From Fretibacterium sp. OH1220_COT-178 (GTDB lineage: Bacteria > Synergistota > Synergistia > Synergistales > Aminobacteriaceae): a DNA stretch of 64,000 nt. The stretch spans positions 1 to 64,000 of the forward strand of contig NZ_RQYL01000002.1 of assembly GCF_003860125.1 (NCBI RefSeq). Reading direction: 5' to 3'. This document shows positions 26,301 to 35,169 of the stretch, in pieces; the first letter of the stretch is position 1; the number at the start of each line of letters is the position of its first letter. The notes beneath the pieces were generated by a model. It searched no databases. It was not told the origin of the DNA and was given only the letters and a program-made list of their open reading frames with translations. Made by a program: the position numbers and the translations under genes.

Positions 26301-27236
26301 TCAGAGCGAAAGGTGACAGAGCACGCGTTTTCGGGCCTCCGTTCGATATACGGGTTCGATAAGGCAGCGCTCCTCCGCATGGGGACAACGCGTGCGGAAG
26401 GCACAGCCCGAGGGCGGCGACAGGGGGCTCGGGATCTCCCCGCGGATGGGCTCGCGCAGGAGGGGCTTGTCGAGCTCCGGAACCGAGTTCAACAGTGCCC
26501 GCGTGTAGGGATGCGAGGGACGGTCGACGACGTCCGCCACCGGCCCCTCCTCCACAACGCGTCCCAGGTACAGGACCGCGATGTCGTCCGCAACGTGACT
26601 GACCATCTTGAGATCGTGCGTTATGAAAAGGTAGGTCAGCTCGAAATCGCGCTGCAGGTCCATGAAGAGGTTCAGGATCTGCGCCTGAACCGATACGTCG
26701 AGAGCGCTCGTGGGCTCGTCGAGAATCAGGAGCTCCGGACGGAGGATCAGGGCCCGCGCCACGGCGACGCGCTGTTTCTGCCCCCCGGAGAGCTCGTGGG
26801 GATATTTGGGCAGCACGTCCCGCCTCAGCCCCACGGCATCCAGCATGGCGCACACCTTTTTCTCCCTCTCGGGAGCCGTCGATCCGCCCTGAAGCATCAG
26901 TCCCTCGGCGATTTGAAAACGCACGGTCCTTCGTGGATCCAGGGAGGTCTCGGGATCCTGGAATACCATCTGGATCGATCGGGTCCCCCTCGAACCCCGC
27001 GGAATGGGGCTTCCCTTGAAGCGAATCTCCCCACCGCTGGGAGGATAGACCCCGGCGACGAGATTCGCGATCGTCGACTTGCCGCTTCCGCTCTCCCCCA
27101 CAAACCCGAACACGCTGCCCGTCCGTACCGAGAAGTCCACTCCCCTGACCGCGTGCAGCCAGCGGGAGGGGGCGAAGAACAGGCGTTCCCCAACGGGAAA
27201 TCGCTTAGACAGGTTCCGGACCTCAAGCAGCGTCAC
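26301..27236 (-). CDS. dppF: Peptide ABC transporter ATP-binding protein (DppF/OppF type)
   Basis: This 311-residue ATPase has Walker A GESGSGKST, signature LSGGQKQRVAVARAL, Walker B ELLILDEPTSALD and the switch His in LFITHDLKMV. The C-terminal oligopeptide-type extension has CAFRTRCPHAEERC. It overlaps dppD by 4 bases. Confidence 0.95.
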   Translation of the reverse strand: MTLLEVRNLSKRFPVGERLFFAPSRWLHAVRGVDFSVRTGSVFGFVGESGSGKSTIANLVAGVYPPSGGEIRFKGSPIPRGSRGTRSIQMVFQDPETSLDPRRTVRFQIAEGLMLQGGSTAPEREKKVCAMLDAVGLRRDVLPKYPHELSGGQKQRVAVARALILRPELLILDEPTSALDVSVQAQILNLFMDLQRDFELTYLFITHDLKMVSHVADDIAVLYLGRVVEEGPVADVVDRPSHPYTRALLNSVPELDKPLLREPIRGEIPSPLSPPSGCAFRTRCPHAEERCLIEPVYRTEARKRVLCHLSL

Positions 27237-28219
27237 GACAATGCTCCCCCCTCCTCATAAAGCCAGCAGCAGACGATCCTATTCCCCACATGTAAGGCTT
27301 TGGGAGCCCTTAAGGCACATTTCTCTACGGCCCGAGGACAGCGCGGAAGAAAACGGCACCCCTCGGGAGGGTCGATCAGACTGGGGATCGCCCCGGGAAT
27401 GGAGGCCAAGGGTTTCTTGCGCTCGGCCAGGAGAAGACGGGGCAGCGAGGCCACCAGCCCCCGGGTATAGGGATGCAGGGGGTCGCGGAACAGGCTTTCG
27501 GACGGCCCGACCTCCATCACGGAGCCGGCGTACATCACCATCACGCGGTGAGCGATCTGCGAGACGACGCTCAAATCGTGGGAGATAAAGATCAGGGAGG
27601 TCCCGAACCGCTCCTGAAGCTCCCGAAAAAGATGTAGGATCTGCGCCTGATTGGTCACGTCCAGAGCCGTGGTGGGCTCGTCGGCGATCAGAAGGGAGGG
27701 CTCGCACAACATGGCCATGGCAATCATGACCCTCTGCCTCATGCCGCCGCTGTACTCGAACGGATAGCGCCTCATCAGGCTCTCGGGCTCGGGGACGGCC
27801 AGGCGCTCCATGACGGAGAGGACACGCCGTTCGGCCTCCCGCTCCGTCAGGCCGAGATGCTCGGTCAGCACCTCCGTCAACTGTCTCCCGATCCTCATCG
27901 ATGGGTTCAGGGAGTTCAGCGGGTTCTGAAAGACCATCGCGACGTCCCTCCCGCGCAACGAGGAAAGGTCCTCCATCGGATTTCCCTTGAAACGGAGGAC
28001 TCCCTCCTTATGGCCTCGCATGAGCCCCATGATCGAGAGCATGGTCACGCTCTTACCGCTGCCGCTCTCCCCTACGACGCCCAACGCCTCCCCGGGCTCG
28101 ACGGTAAAGGAGACGTCCTCGCAGGCCCGAAGCTCTCCATAGGGCAACCGGAGCCGGACGGAAAAGCCCTCGACGCTCAGCAACGATGCCGCACCGCCGG
28201 GGGGCATGCCGCCCTTCAT
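27233..28219 (-). CDS. dppD: Peptide ABC transporter ATP-binding protein (DppD/OppD type)
   Basis: This 328-residue ATPase has Walker A GESGSGKSV, signature YSGGMRQRVMIAMAM, Walker B SLLIADEPTTALD and FISHDLSVV. The C-terminal oligopeptide domain has the CRFLPRCPRAVEKC motif, which binds a 4Fe-4S cluster in some relatives. Its ATG shares one base with the stop of the upstream amidohydrolase gene (TGATG). Confidence 0.95.
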   Translation of the reverse strand: MKGGMPPGGAASLLSVEGFSVRLRLPYGELRACEDVSFTVEPGEALGVVGESGSGKSVTMLSIMGLMRGHKEGVLRFKGNPMEDLSSLRGRDVAMVFQNPLNSLNPSMRIGRQLTEVLTEHLGLTEREAERRVLSVMERLAVPEPESLMRRYPFEYSGGMRQRVMIAMAMLCEPSLLIADEPTTALDVTNQAQILHLFRELQERFGTSLIFISHDLSVVSQIAHRVMVMYAGSVMEVGPSESLFRDPLHPYTRGLVASLPRLLLAERKKPLASIPGAIPSLIDPPEGCRFLPRCPRAVEKCALRAPKALHVGNRIVCCWLYEEGGALS

Positions 28220-29394
28220 CAGAAATCCCTTCTCCTCTCCCTGAAATACTGCCGGACCTCGTCGAGCAGGACGGGGTCCGCGAAAAGATCGAAGGCCGTT
28301 AGAGCCAGCGCCTTCGTGGCCCGGATCATCGCGTCGTACCCATAATCCGAGTTCGCAGCGGCGGCGAACTCCCTGGAATGCGTCGGAACCGGGGCCCCGT
28401 CGGTGATGTCAATGTATCCCTGAATACCGGGGACCTTCTGGGTCACGATGCCGACGTCCGTGGAGCCGACGCCCTGTCCGTAGGTCCTCATGGTGGTCCT
28501 TTCCCCGACCAACGCGTAATTCGCGTCCAGGGTGCGCGCAAGGGGGACATTGACGTAAACCTCGGGCTGAGGGGCCTCCGCCTGGGTGACCTTCGCCGTG
28601 CAGCCGGCCGCTCGGGCCGCTCCCTCCGCGACCGCGGCAAGCCTCTCCTCGAGTTCGAGGACCTCCTCCATGCGCAGGGCGCGAATGCCCATCTCGGCCT
28701 TCGTGTAGTCCGGGATCGTATTGAAGGACTGCCCTCCGTTCAGGATGATGCCGTGTATCCGCGTGCGCTCCGTCGTCTGCTGGCGCATCAGCGCAACGCC
28801 ATTGAAGAACGCGATCATGGCATCCAGCGCGTTGATCCCCTTGTGCGGAGCCGCAGCGGCGTGGGCCGCCCTGCCGAAGAACTCGACGTAGAGGCGCTTG
28901 ATCGCAAAAGATATGTCGTAGCCGGTGCTGATGCTCGTGGGGTGGACGATCATGGCCGCATCCAAACCGTCGAACACTCCGGCCTCGGCAAGCAAAACCT
29001 TGCCCCCTCCATGCTCCTCCGCGGGACAACCGAGGAAGAGGATCGTCCCCTCCCGCCCCTCCAGGCAGCCGCTCGCCTTTACGGCCGCAGCCGCTCCGGC
29101 CGATATCGTCCCGATCATGTTGTGCCCGCAGGCGTGTCCCACCTCGGGAAGGGCATCGTACTCCCCCATCAGGCCGATGTGGGGTCGTCCGCGGCCAAAC
29201 TTCGCCACAAAGGCCGTCTCTAGGCCTGCCGGCCCCCATTCCACCTCGAAACCGGCCCGCCGAAGATAATCGGCCAGAGCCTTAGACGAGCGTTTTTCCT
29301 GAAAAGCGGTCTCCTCGTAAGAGAATATGGCTCTGGCCAGGTCCTTCAGATCATTGGCATGAGCGTCGATTGCAGCGACAATTTTGTCTTTCAC
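28219..29394 (-). CDS. M20-family amidohydrolase inside the Dpp operon
   Basis: The 391-residue amidohydrolase has MGEYDALPEVGHACGHN and GCPAEEHGGGK (metal and catalytic Glu), a dimerisation region AAHAAAAPHKGINALDAM, and VPTHSREFAAAANSDYG. It starts at GTG 29394 after GAGGAG. It stands between dppC and dppD, so it likely hydrolyses the peptide or N-acyl amino acid carried by this ABC system. All usual metal ligands are present, unlike in the M20 gene at 18191. Confidence 0.9.
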   Translation of the reverse strand: MKDKIVAAIDAHANDLKDLARAIFSYEETAFQEKRSSKALADYLRRAGFEVEWGPAGLETAFVAKFGRGRPHIGLMGEYDALPEVGHACGHNMIGTISAGAAAAVKASGCLEGREGTILFLGCPAEEHGGGKVLLAEAGVFDGLDAAMIVHPTSISTGYDISFAIKRLYVEFFGRAAHAAAAPHKGINALDAMIAFFNGVALMRQQTTERTRIHGIILNGGQSFNTIPDYTKAEMGIRALRMEEVLELEERLAAVAEGAARAAGCTAKVTQAEAPQPEVYVNVPLARTLDANYALVGERTTMRTYGQGVGSTDVGIVTQKVPGIQGYIDITDGAPVPTHSREFAAAANSDYGYDAMIRATKALALTAFDLFADPVLLDEVRQYFRERRRDF

Positions 29395-29439
29395 GGCAGC
29401 GAACTCCTCTCTTTCGGGAAATGAATTTTTGCGGCCCCT

Positions 29440-30285
29440 CTATCGGATACGCAGACGCGGGTCCAGGACATCGCGCAGCCCATCGCCCAGCAGGTTGAAC
29501 CCCAGACAGGTGACGAGGATGGCCAGTCCCGGGAAGACCGCAAGGGAAGGGGCTTGGTCCATATAGGGCATCGCCTCGCTGAGCATGCTTCCCCAGGAGG
29601 GCGTGGGGGGCTGGATTCCCAGCCCCAGGAAACTCAGCGTCGCCTCGCTGATGATGGCCCCGGCAAAGCTGAGGGAAGCGTAGACGATAATGGGCGGTAG
29701 AACGTTCACCAGGACGTGGCGGCCCAGTATCCAGAGGTGGGAGGCCCCCATGATGCGGACTCCGGTGATGAAATCCTCGTTTTTGACGTTGAGAACGGCG
29801 CTTCTGACGACCCTGGCAAAACTGGGAACCATGACGAGACCGATCGCGAGCATCGCGTTGAAAAGCCCCGCTCCCAGCGCCGCCATCATCGCTATGGCCA
29901 GCAGGATGTAGGGAAAGGAGAGCAGGGCATCCATCAGGCGCATCAGGAGCGCATCCATAAAGCCGCCGAAGTACCCGGAGACCAGGCCCAGAATCGTGCC
30001 GAGGCAGGCGCCGATCGAGACGGCGACGATCCCCACCATCAGAGAAACGCGCGAACCGTAGACCAGCCGCGTCAGTACATCCCTTCCCATGTCGTCCGTG
30101 CCGAAAGCATGCCCCTCAGCCCCCGGCTCCGCCAACATGGCGCCAAAATCCATCTCGTCGAAATCGTAGGGGGCGATCCGAGGCGCGAAGCAGGCCAATC
30201 CGATGTTCAGCAGAACGATCAGGAGACCGGCCATCCCCTGCTTGCTGCGCAAGAAGCGTCTCCAAAAAGGAAGCTGTTCCGACAT
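29440..30285 (-). CDS. dppC: Peptide ABC transporter permease (DppC type)
   Basis: This 281-residue permease starts with the N-terminal FWRRFLRSKQGMAGL typical of DppC, then GTDDMGRDVLTRLVYGSRVSL and the EAA loop GASHLWILGRHVLVNVLPPI. ATG 30285 has GAGG 8 bases upstream and follows the dppB stop directly. It pairs with DppB to form the membrane channel. Confidence 0.94.
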   Translation of the reverse strand: MSEQLPFWRRFLRSKQGMAGLLIVLLNIGLACFAPRIAPYDFDEMDFGAMLAEPGAEGHAFGTDDMGRDVLTRLVYGSRVSLMVGIVAVSIGACLGTILGLVSGYFGGFMDALLMRLMDALLSFPYILLAIAMMAALGAGLFNAMLAIGLVMVPSFARVVRSAVLNVKNEDFITGVRIMGASHLWILGRHVLVNVLPPIIVYASLSFAGAIISEATLSFLGLGIQPPTPSWGSMLSEAMPYMDQAPSLAVFPGLAILVTCLGFNLLGDGLRDVLDPRLRIR

Positions 30286-30286
30286 C

Positions 30287-31243
30287 TCAGGCGCCTCCAA
30301 ACGATTTGCGGATTTTGGGGTTCAAGAGGGCATAGAGCAGGTCGACAAGAAAATTGACAAGAAGATAAAGGAGCGCGATGACCAGCACTTCCCCCTGCAC
30401 CAGCAGGAAGTCGCGCCGCATGATCGCGTCGACCATTAGCTTACCGAGCCCCGGAAGGGCGAAGATGGACTCGGTGAGGACCGCTCCGGCCAGAAGGTGC
30501 CCCAATTGCAGTCCCGCCACGGTGACCACGGGGATAAGGGCGTTGCGCAGGGCGTGGCGCTCCAGGATGAGCCGCGACCGCAGCCCCTTCGCGTGTGCCG
30601 TCCGTATGTAATCCTGTCTCAGGACCTCCAGCATGCTGGAACGCGTGAATCGGGCGATCGTCCCCACGGATTGGAAGGCCAGGGCACAGGAGGGCAGAAT
30701 GAAGTGGCTGACGACGTTCCAGAGCCCCTTGTCCCAGCTCCCCAAGCCCACGGAGGGGAGCAGTCCCAGATTCAGAACGAAGACGACGATCAGCAGCATC
30801 CCCACCCAGAAGATCGGGACCGAGACCCCCAGAAGGGCCAGGACCGTGATAAGCATGTCCCAGAACCCGTTGTGATGGATCGAGGCGAAGATCCCCAGGG
30901 GAACGCCCAAAAGGATGGCGATGGAAAGGGCGCACAGGCTCAGGACGAGCGTCGTGGGCAGACGCTCCGCGATGAGGGTGAGGACGTCCGTCCGATAGAT
31001 CAGCGAACGTCCCAGGTCTCCGCGGGCCACGTTGCGCAGGTAGGTCAGGAACTGGACCGGAAGCGGCTTGTTCAGCCCCAGTTCCTCCCTGAAGGCGGCG
31101 ACATCCGAAGGACTGGCCTCCGGCCCCAGCAGGGTAAGGGCAGGATCCCCGGGAATCAGCTTCATCAGGGAGAAGATTACGAGCAGGACGAAGAAAAGCG
31201 TGGGGATCATCTGAAGAAAACGCTTGAGAGCGAACCGACCCAA
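30287..31243 (-). CDS. dppB: Peptide ABC transporter permease (DppB type)
   Basis: This 318-residue permease has LKRFLQMIPTLFFVLLVIFSLMKLIPGDPA, the typical PGDPA N-terminal region, and the EAA loop AKGLRSRLILERHALRNALIPVVTV. TTG 31243 is preferred because GGAGG lies 8 bases before it. The open frame extends to 31294 without a site. Confidence 0.94.
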   Translation of the reverse strand: MGRFALKRFLQMIPTLFFVLLVIFSLMKLIPGDPALTLLGPEASPSDVAAFREELGLNKPLPVQFLTYLRNVARGDLGRSLIYRTDVLTLIAERLPTTLVLSLCALSIAILLGVPLGIFASIHHNGFWDMLITVLALLGVSVPIFWVGMLLIVVFVLNLGLLPSVGLGSWDKGLWNVVSHFILPSCALAFQSVGTIARFTRSSMLEVLRQDYIRTAHAKGLRSRLILERHALRNALIPVVTVAGLQLGHLLAGAVLTESIFALPGLGKLMVDAIMRRDFLLVQGEVLVIALLYLLVNFLVDLLYALLNPKIRKSFGGA

Positions 31244-31321
31244 GGGGCATGCCTCCTTTTCGGGGATTCTCCCCTCCGTTTCGAGACAGCTCAAAAACCG
31301 CTGCCAACACGCAATAACGAA

Positions 31322-31368
31322 CGGCCCCGACCGACAGAGGGGGGTGAGGTCCTCCGTCCTCGGGGCCG
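31322..31368 (-). repeat. Hairpin between dppA and dppB
   Basis: CGGCCCCGA (31322-31330) pairs perfectly with TCGGGGCCG (31360-31368). It lies in the 167-base gap between the binding-protein gene and the permease genes. No T-run follows. Such hairpins commonly protect the binding-protein mRNA end and lower downstream expression; that role is inferred here. Confidence 0.6.
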
Positions 31369-31410
31369 CCCGATTCGCGAACTACGACTGCAGAATAGCC
31401 GAGGAGGGGA

Positions 31411-32988
31411 TCAGGAATCGGGGTTGAGGTACGAGCTGAAGTCCGGGCCGAAAAGACGTACGCTCCCCTGGGGGGTCGGATGGAAATCGGCGATCCGGTT
31501 GTCCACCCCGTTCATCGCATACATGTGGTAAAGCGGGAAGTAGTACCGATCTCCCATGATCAGCTCCTCGGCCTTGCGATAGTGCCCGGTGCGTGCCTGC
31601 TGGTCGCCGACGCTTGCCCCCAGGTCGATAAGTTTGTCCACCTCGGGATTGTTGTAGGCGCCGCCGTTCCCGTAGCTGCCCTTTTTCTCGGAGTGGAACA
31701 TGTAATAGACGTAGAAGAACGGGTCGGGATACCAGGTCCACCCGATGGCATAAATGTCCGCCTCGGCCTTGGAGGCCACCCCCATGAAGCTGCCCCATTC
31801 CAGGCTCTGGACCTCGACCTCCACCCCCACCTTCTTCAGCATGGCCTGGGCGATGATGGCGGCCTTTTTCCGGCGCTCGTCCTCGGACGTCGTGATCCGA
31901 AGTTTCAGCTCGCCGGGCTTCTTGCCCAATTCCGCGAGGAGCTCCTTGGCCCGAGCAGGATCGTAGGCCGTGTAGAACGACCGGACGTCCGGATTGTACC
32001 CCCAGCTCCCTGGAGGGATGGGACCGTACGCAGCCTCGCCCGATCCATTGGGGAACAGCGCCTTTGCGATCTGGGAGACGTCCACCGCACGGAAGAAGAG
32101 TTCTCTCACCTTCGGATCGGTGGTCGGCCCCCGGGTGGCGTTCATATAGAACGCGTACACGTTGCAGGGCGCCCCTTTGACCACACGGTGCCCCGCGTTG
32201 TCGGAGATCTTCTTGACATCCTGGTCCAGCACCTCCCGGGTGATGTGGACCTGGCCGCTGAGAAGCGCCGTGGTCATGGCCGTCTTGTTGACGATGTAGC
32301 GGTACGTGACCTTCAGGGGATGGGGCAGCCATTCCCTGTTCCAGTAATCGTTGTAGCGCTCGAAGGTCATGTGCGAGTCCTTCACCCACTCCGTCATCCT
32401 GTAGGGCCCCGTTCCTACGGGATGCTGACTGAAATCGCCCCCCCATTTCTCGGCGTCCTCCTTGGGGATGACGGCGCTGCCGACATCGGTCAGCACGGCC
32501 AAAAGCGCCGCAAAGGGCTGGTTCAGCACCAGCTTCGCCGTGTAAGGATCGACGACCTCCACGTGGTCCAGCATAAAGAGCCGCTTCATTGGAGAGATCT
32601 TCAAGGTCCTCTCGAAACTGTATTTGACGTCCTCGGCCGTCATCTCACGCCCCGGCTGATTCTCGGTTTTATGGAAACGGACGCCCTTCCGCAGGCGGAA
32701 CGTCCACTCCCTGAGATCGTCGGTGTGGGACCAGGACTCCGCGAGGTAGGGAATGATATCCTTATACTCCGCGTCGTAGATGACCAGGGTTTCGTACACG
32801 TTGATCATGGTCTGCGAGGAGGCGGCATCCTGGTACATGGCAGGATCCATGGTCGTCGTGTTCTGGTCCGTCCCGACGACGATCTCCCCTCCCTTCGAAG
32901 GTTCGGCGGCAGCAAGGCCCGCAAAGGAAAAACCGAGCCAAAGCAAGCAGAACAGGAACACAAAGCGTCTCTTCTTCAAAGCCCTCAC
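31411..32988 (-). CDS. dppA: Peptide ABC transporter substrate-binding protein (DppA/OppA type)
   Basis: This protein of about 525 residues belongs to solute-binding family 5. It has a signal peptide (KKRRFVFLFCLLWLGFSFAGLAAAEP), then GGEIVVGTDQNTTTMDPAMYQDAAS and YLAESWSHTDDLREWTFRLRKGVRFH, and ends FHPTPQGSVRLFGPDFSSYLNPD. The start is uncertain: GTG 32988 or a TTG three codons later gives a normal signal peptide, while the longer frame to 33033 has no site. First gene of the ten-gene operon; a promoter lies at 33054-33081. Confidence 0.9.
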   Translation of the reverse strand: MRALKKRRFVFLFCLLWLGFSFAGLAAAEPSKGGEIVVGTDQNTTTMDPAMYQDAASSQTMINVYETLVIYDAEYKDIIPYLAESWSHTDDLREWTFRLRKGVRFHKTENQPGREMTAEDVKYSFERTLKISPMKRLFMLDHVEVVDPYTAKLVLNQPFAALLAVLTDVGSAVIPKEDAEKWGGDFSQHPVGTGPYRMTEWVKDSHMTFERYNDYWNREWLPHPLKVTYRYIVNKTAMTTALLSGQVHITREVLDQDVKKISDNAGHRVVKGAPCNVYAFYMNATRGPTTDPKVRELFFRAVDVSQIAKALFPNGSGEAAYGPIPPGSWGYNPDVRSFYTAYDPARAKELLAELGKKPGELKLRITTSEDERRKKAAIIAQAMLKKVGVEVEVQSLEWGSFMGVASKAEADIYAIGWTWYPDPFFYVYYMFHSEKKGSYGNGGAYNNPEVDKLIDLGASVGDQQARTGHYRKAEELIMGDRYYFPLYHMYAMNGVDNRIADFHPTPQGSVRLFGPDFSSYLNPDS

Positions 32989-33053
32989 CGTCCAATCGTT
33001 GTTTTGCCCCGCCCATCCATTGCACATCGGCAAAGGAATGAAGCGCGCAACCT

Positions 33054-33081
33054 ATTATACCGATATCGCGAATTTTGACGA
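33054..33081 (-). promoter_or_regulatory. Probable promoter of the Dpp/OPT operon
   Basis: TATAAT (33054-33059, minus strand) stands 16 bases from TCGTCA (33076-33081), a weak -35. Transcription would begin near 33047, about 60 bases before the dppA start. Confidence 0.55.
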
Positions 33082-33093
33082 GGAAGAAAGTCC

Positions 33094-33143
33094 CGAAAAA
33101 ATAAAAACGTGCGCATCGGGAATTCTCCTCAATGCACACGTTT
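33094..33143 (-). terminator. Rho-independent terminator of the coaX-dus unit
   Basis: On the minus strand AAACGTGTGCAT (33143-33132) pairs with ATGCGCACGTTT (33116-33105) with one G-U pair, followed by TTATTTTTT. It lies 120 bases after the dus stop and just before the dppA promoter. Confidence 0.85.
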
Positions 33144-33264
33144 CAAATACGAGATTTTCAGGATTGCTTCGGAGAGCGAAGAAGATCGTGACCATAAGCA
33201 AGCCCCTTCTTACGTCGAAAACTGCATCCGCCAATTTTCCCGTAGCCCCGGCCGGCCAGCTGCG

Positions 33265-34272
33265 TCAGGATTCCGAGGCCATCCCCAGACGGAAAACCTC
33301 CAGCAGCTCCTCCAAATCGGTGGCACAGCCCGCACGGCGACGCAGCTCCGCCGCTCCGTTCATCCCCTTGAGTATTCCCCCCATCAGCCGCTTGAGTAAC
33401 ACCACGGCCTGGCGAGCTCCGCACAGCTCCCGAGCCCGTTCTCCCAGCCGGCACAACTCCGCCCCTCTGAGTTCCGGCGAGGGGTCGAGAAGTTCCTCGG
33501 AGACGGCAAACCCCAAAGCCCGAAGCGACTCGGGAAACAGCCACGGATTCGCCAGGGCTCCGCGCGCCAGCATCACGACGACACACCCTGCATCGAGGTA
33601 TTCCCGGACGTCCTCTGGAGTACGGACATCCCCGCTCGCCGCAATTTTGCCGGGAAAACACCGCGCGGCCTTCGCCACGATCTCCCGGTCGGCACGTCCT
33701 TCGTAGCGCTGCGCAGCCGTACGGCCGTGTATACAGACGTTGTCGGCCCCCGCCTCGATCAGGCCCTCGACAAAGAGAATCGTGTCCTCCTCCCCTCCCT
33801 CGGAGGCCCTGCGGATCTTCACCCAGACCGGAAGGCCAAGACGCTTCAGCCGCCGCGTCATCTCGAAGGCCTCGGACGCGTTTTGCATCAGTGCCGCACC
33901 GGCCCCCCGACGCGTCACCTTGGGCATGGGACAGGCCATGTTGATCCCCAGCCCTGCAAAGGCCGGATCCCCCCGTCTGCGGTTGTGTTCCAGGGCCACC
34001 TCGGCTCCCCTCGCCATCGCATCGGCATCCCCTCCGAAAAGCTGAAGGACCACGGGCCCCTCTCCGGCCAAAACTTCAAGCATATTGGAGGTCTTGCGGT
34101 TTGCCCGCACCAGCCCCGCACAACTCACCATTTCCGTGTGGGTCAGGGCGGCCCCCAGCCTCGAGAAGAACTCCCGCATCGGGGCACTCGTAACTCCGGC
34201 CAGAGGGGCCAGACAAAGCGGATTGGACAGCGTCAGGCCTCCGACAAGCGAGGCGTCGGCGATCGAACTCAT
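33265..34272 (-). CDS. dus: tRNA-dihydrouridine synthase (DusB-like)
   Basis: The 335-residue FMN enzyme reduces uridine to dihydrouridine in tRNA D-loops. Motifs are LAPLAGVTSAPMREF, LQLFGGDA, GINMACPMPKVTRRGAGAAL (catalytic Cys in NMACP), VKIR, IHGRTAAQRYEGRAD and IAASGDVRTPED. It overlaps coaX by 4 bases. The assignment to a Dus subgroup is not certain. Confidence 0.93.
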   Translation of the reverse strand: MSSIADASLVGGLTLSNPLCLAPLAGVTSAPMREFFSRLGAALTHTEMVSCAGLVRANRKTSNMLEVLAGEGPVVLQLFGGDADAMARGAEVALEHNRRRGDPAFAGLGINMACPMPKVTRRGAGAALMQNASEAFEMTRRLKRLGLPVWVKIRRASEGGEEDTILFVEGLIEAGADNVCIHGRTAAQRYEGRADREIVAKAARCFPGKIAASGDVRTPEDVREYLDAGCVVVMLARGALANPWLFPESLRALGFAVSEELLDPSPELRGAELCRLGERARELCGARQAVVLLKRLMGGILKGMNGAAELRRRAGCATDLEELLEVFRLGMASES

Positions 34273-35057
34273 CTCTTGCTCACGGTACCCCGTGCGTCCC
34301 GGTTGCGTTCGTGAATCAGGCGCAGGCCATCCAGCGTAAGCCAGGGGTCCACATGGTCTATGGTCCGAGACAGCTCGGCCATGAGCTCCGCATGCCCGCC
34401 GGTGGCCACCACACTGGCCCGGACGTCCAACTCGGAGCGAATCATCTCCACGAGCCGGTCGGTGAGTCCCGCATTGCCGAAAAGGATGCCGGACTGGATG
34501 GACTCGTTGGTGTTGCGGCCAATCACCGACGGGGGGAGCTCCACTCCGACCTGAGGCAGTTTGGCGGTACGACCGAAGAGCGCCGAAATACCGGACACCA
34601 GACCCGGCGCAATCACTCCGCCCAGGTAGGCGCCATCCTTGGAAACGACGTCCAGAGTGATGGCCGTCCCGTAGTCGACGACAATGAGCGGCGCACCGTA
34701 CTTCATCATCCCGCCCAGGGCATTGACGATCCGGTCCGCCCCCACCTCCCGCGGCGACGCGTAGCGGATCTCCATTCCGACGTCCGTGAACGCGTCCACC
34801 CTTAAGGCTTCGACGCCCAGGAAATTCCGTATCGCCTCGCTCACCGGCAGGTCCAACGAGGGAACGACGCTCGCGAACACGGCACCGTCAATCCGATCCA
34901 CCGTCACGCCCTTGGTCCCCAGGAGCGTGAGCAGGTAAACGCCAAGCTCGTCGGACGTATGCAGGATGGAGGAAAGCCGCCAGTGCGCCGCCAGTTTCTC
35001 TCCATCGAAAATTCCCACGACCGTCGTGGTGTTGCCCACATCCATCACAAGGAGCAT
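34269..35057 (-). CDS. coaX: Type III pantothenate kinase
   Basis: The 262-residue protein is CoaX, the first enzyme of coenzyme A synthesis in many bacteria. It has the ASKHA phosphate motif MDVGNTTTVVGIFDG, VGADRIVNALGG, VVDYGTAITLDVV, GGVIAPG and ATGGHAEL. ATG 35057 has GGAGG 8 bases upstream. It is coupled with dus. Confidence 0.96.
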   Translation of the reverse strand: MLLVMDVGNTTTVVGIFDGEKLAAHWRLSSILHTSDELGVYLLTLLGTKGVTVDRIDGAVFASVVPSLDLPVSEAIRNFLGVEALRVDAFTDVGMEIRYASPREVGADRIVNALGGMMKYGAPLIVVDYGTAITLDVVSKDGAYLGGVIAPGLVSGISALFGRTAKLPQVGVELPPSVIGRNTNESIQSGILFGNAGLTDRLVEMIRSELDVRASVVATGGHAELMAELSRTIDHVDPWLTLDGLRLIHERNRDARGTVSKR

Positions 35058-35169
35058 CACGACAACCTCCCGACAAAAAATAGAGGCATCCTCAAGGACA
35101 GAATCCCTATCCCGGCGGGAGCCCTCAAGCCCAGTATAACAGCAGCCCTCATGCTCTTGGGTGAAATTT

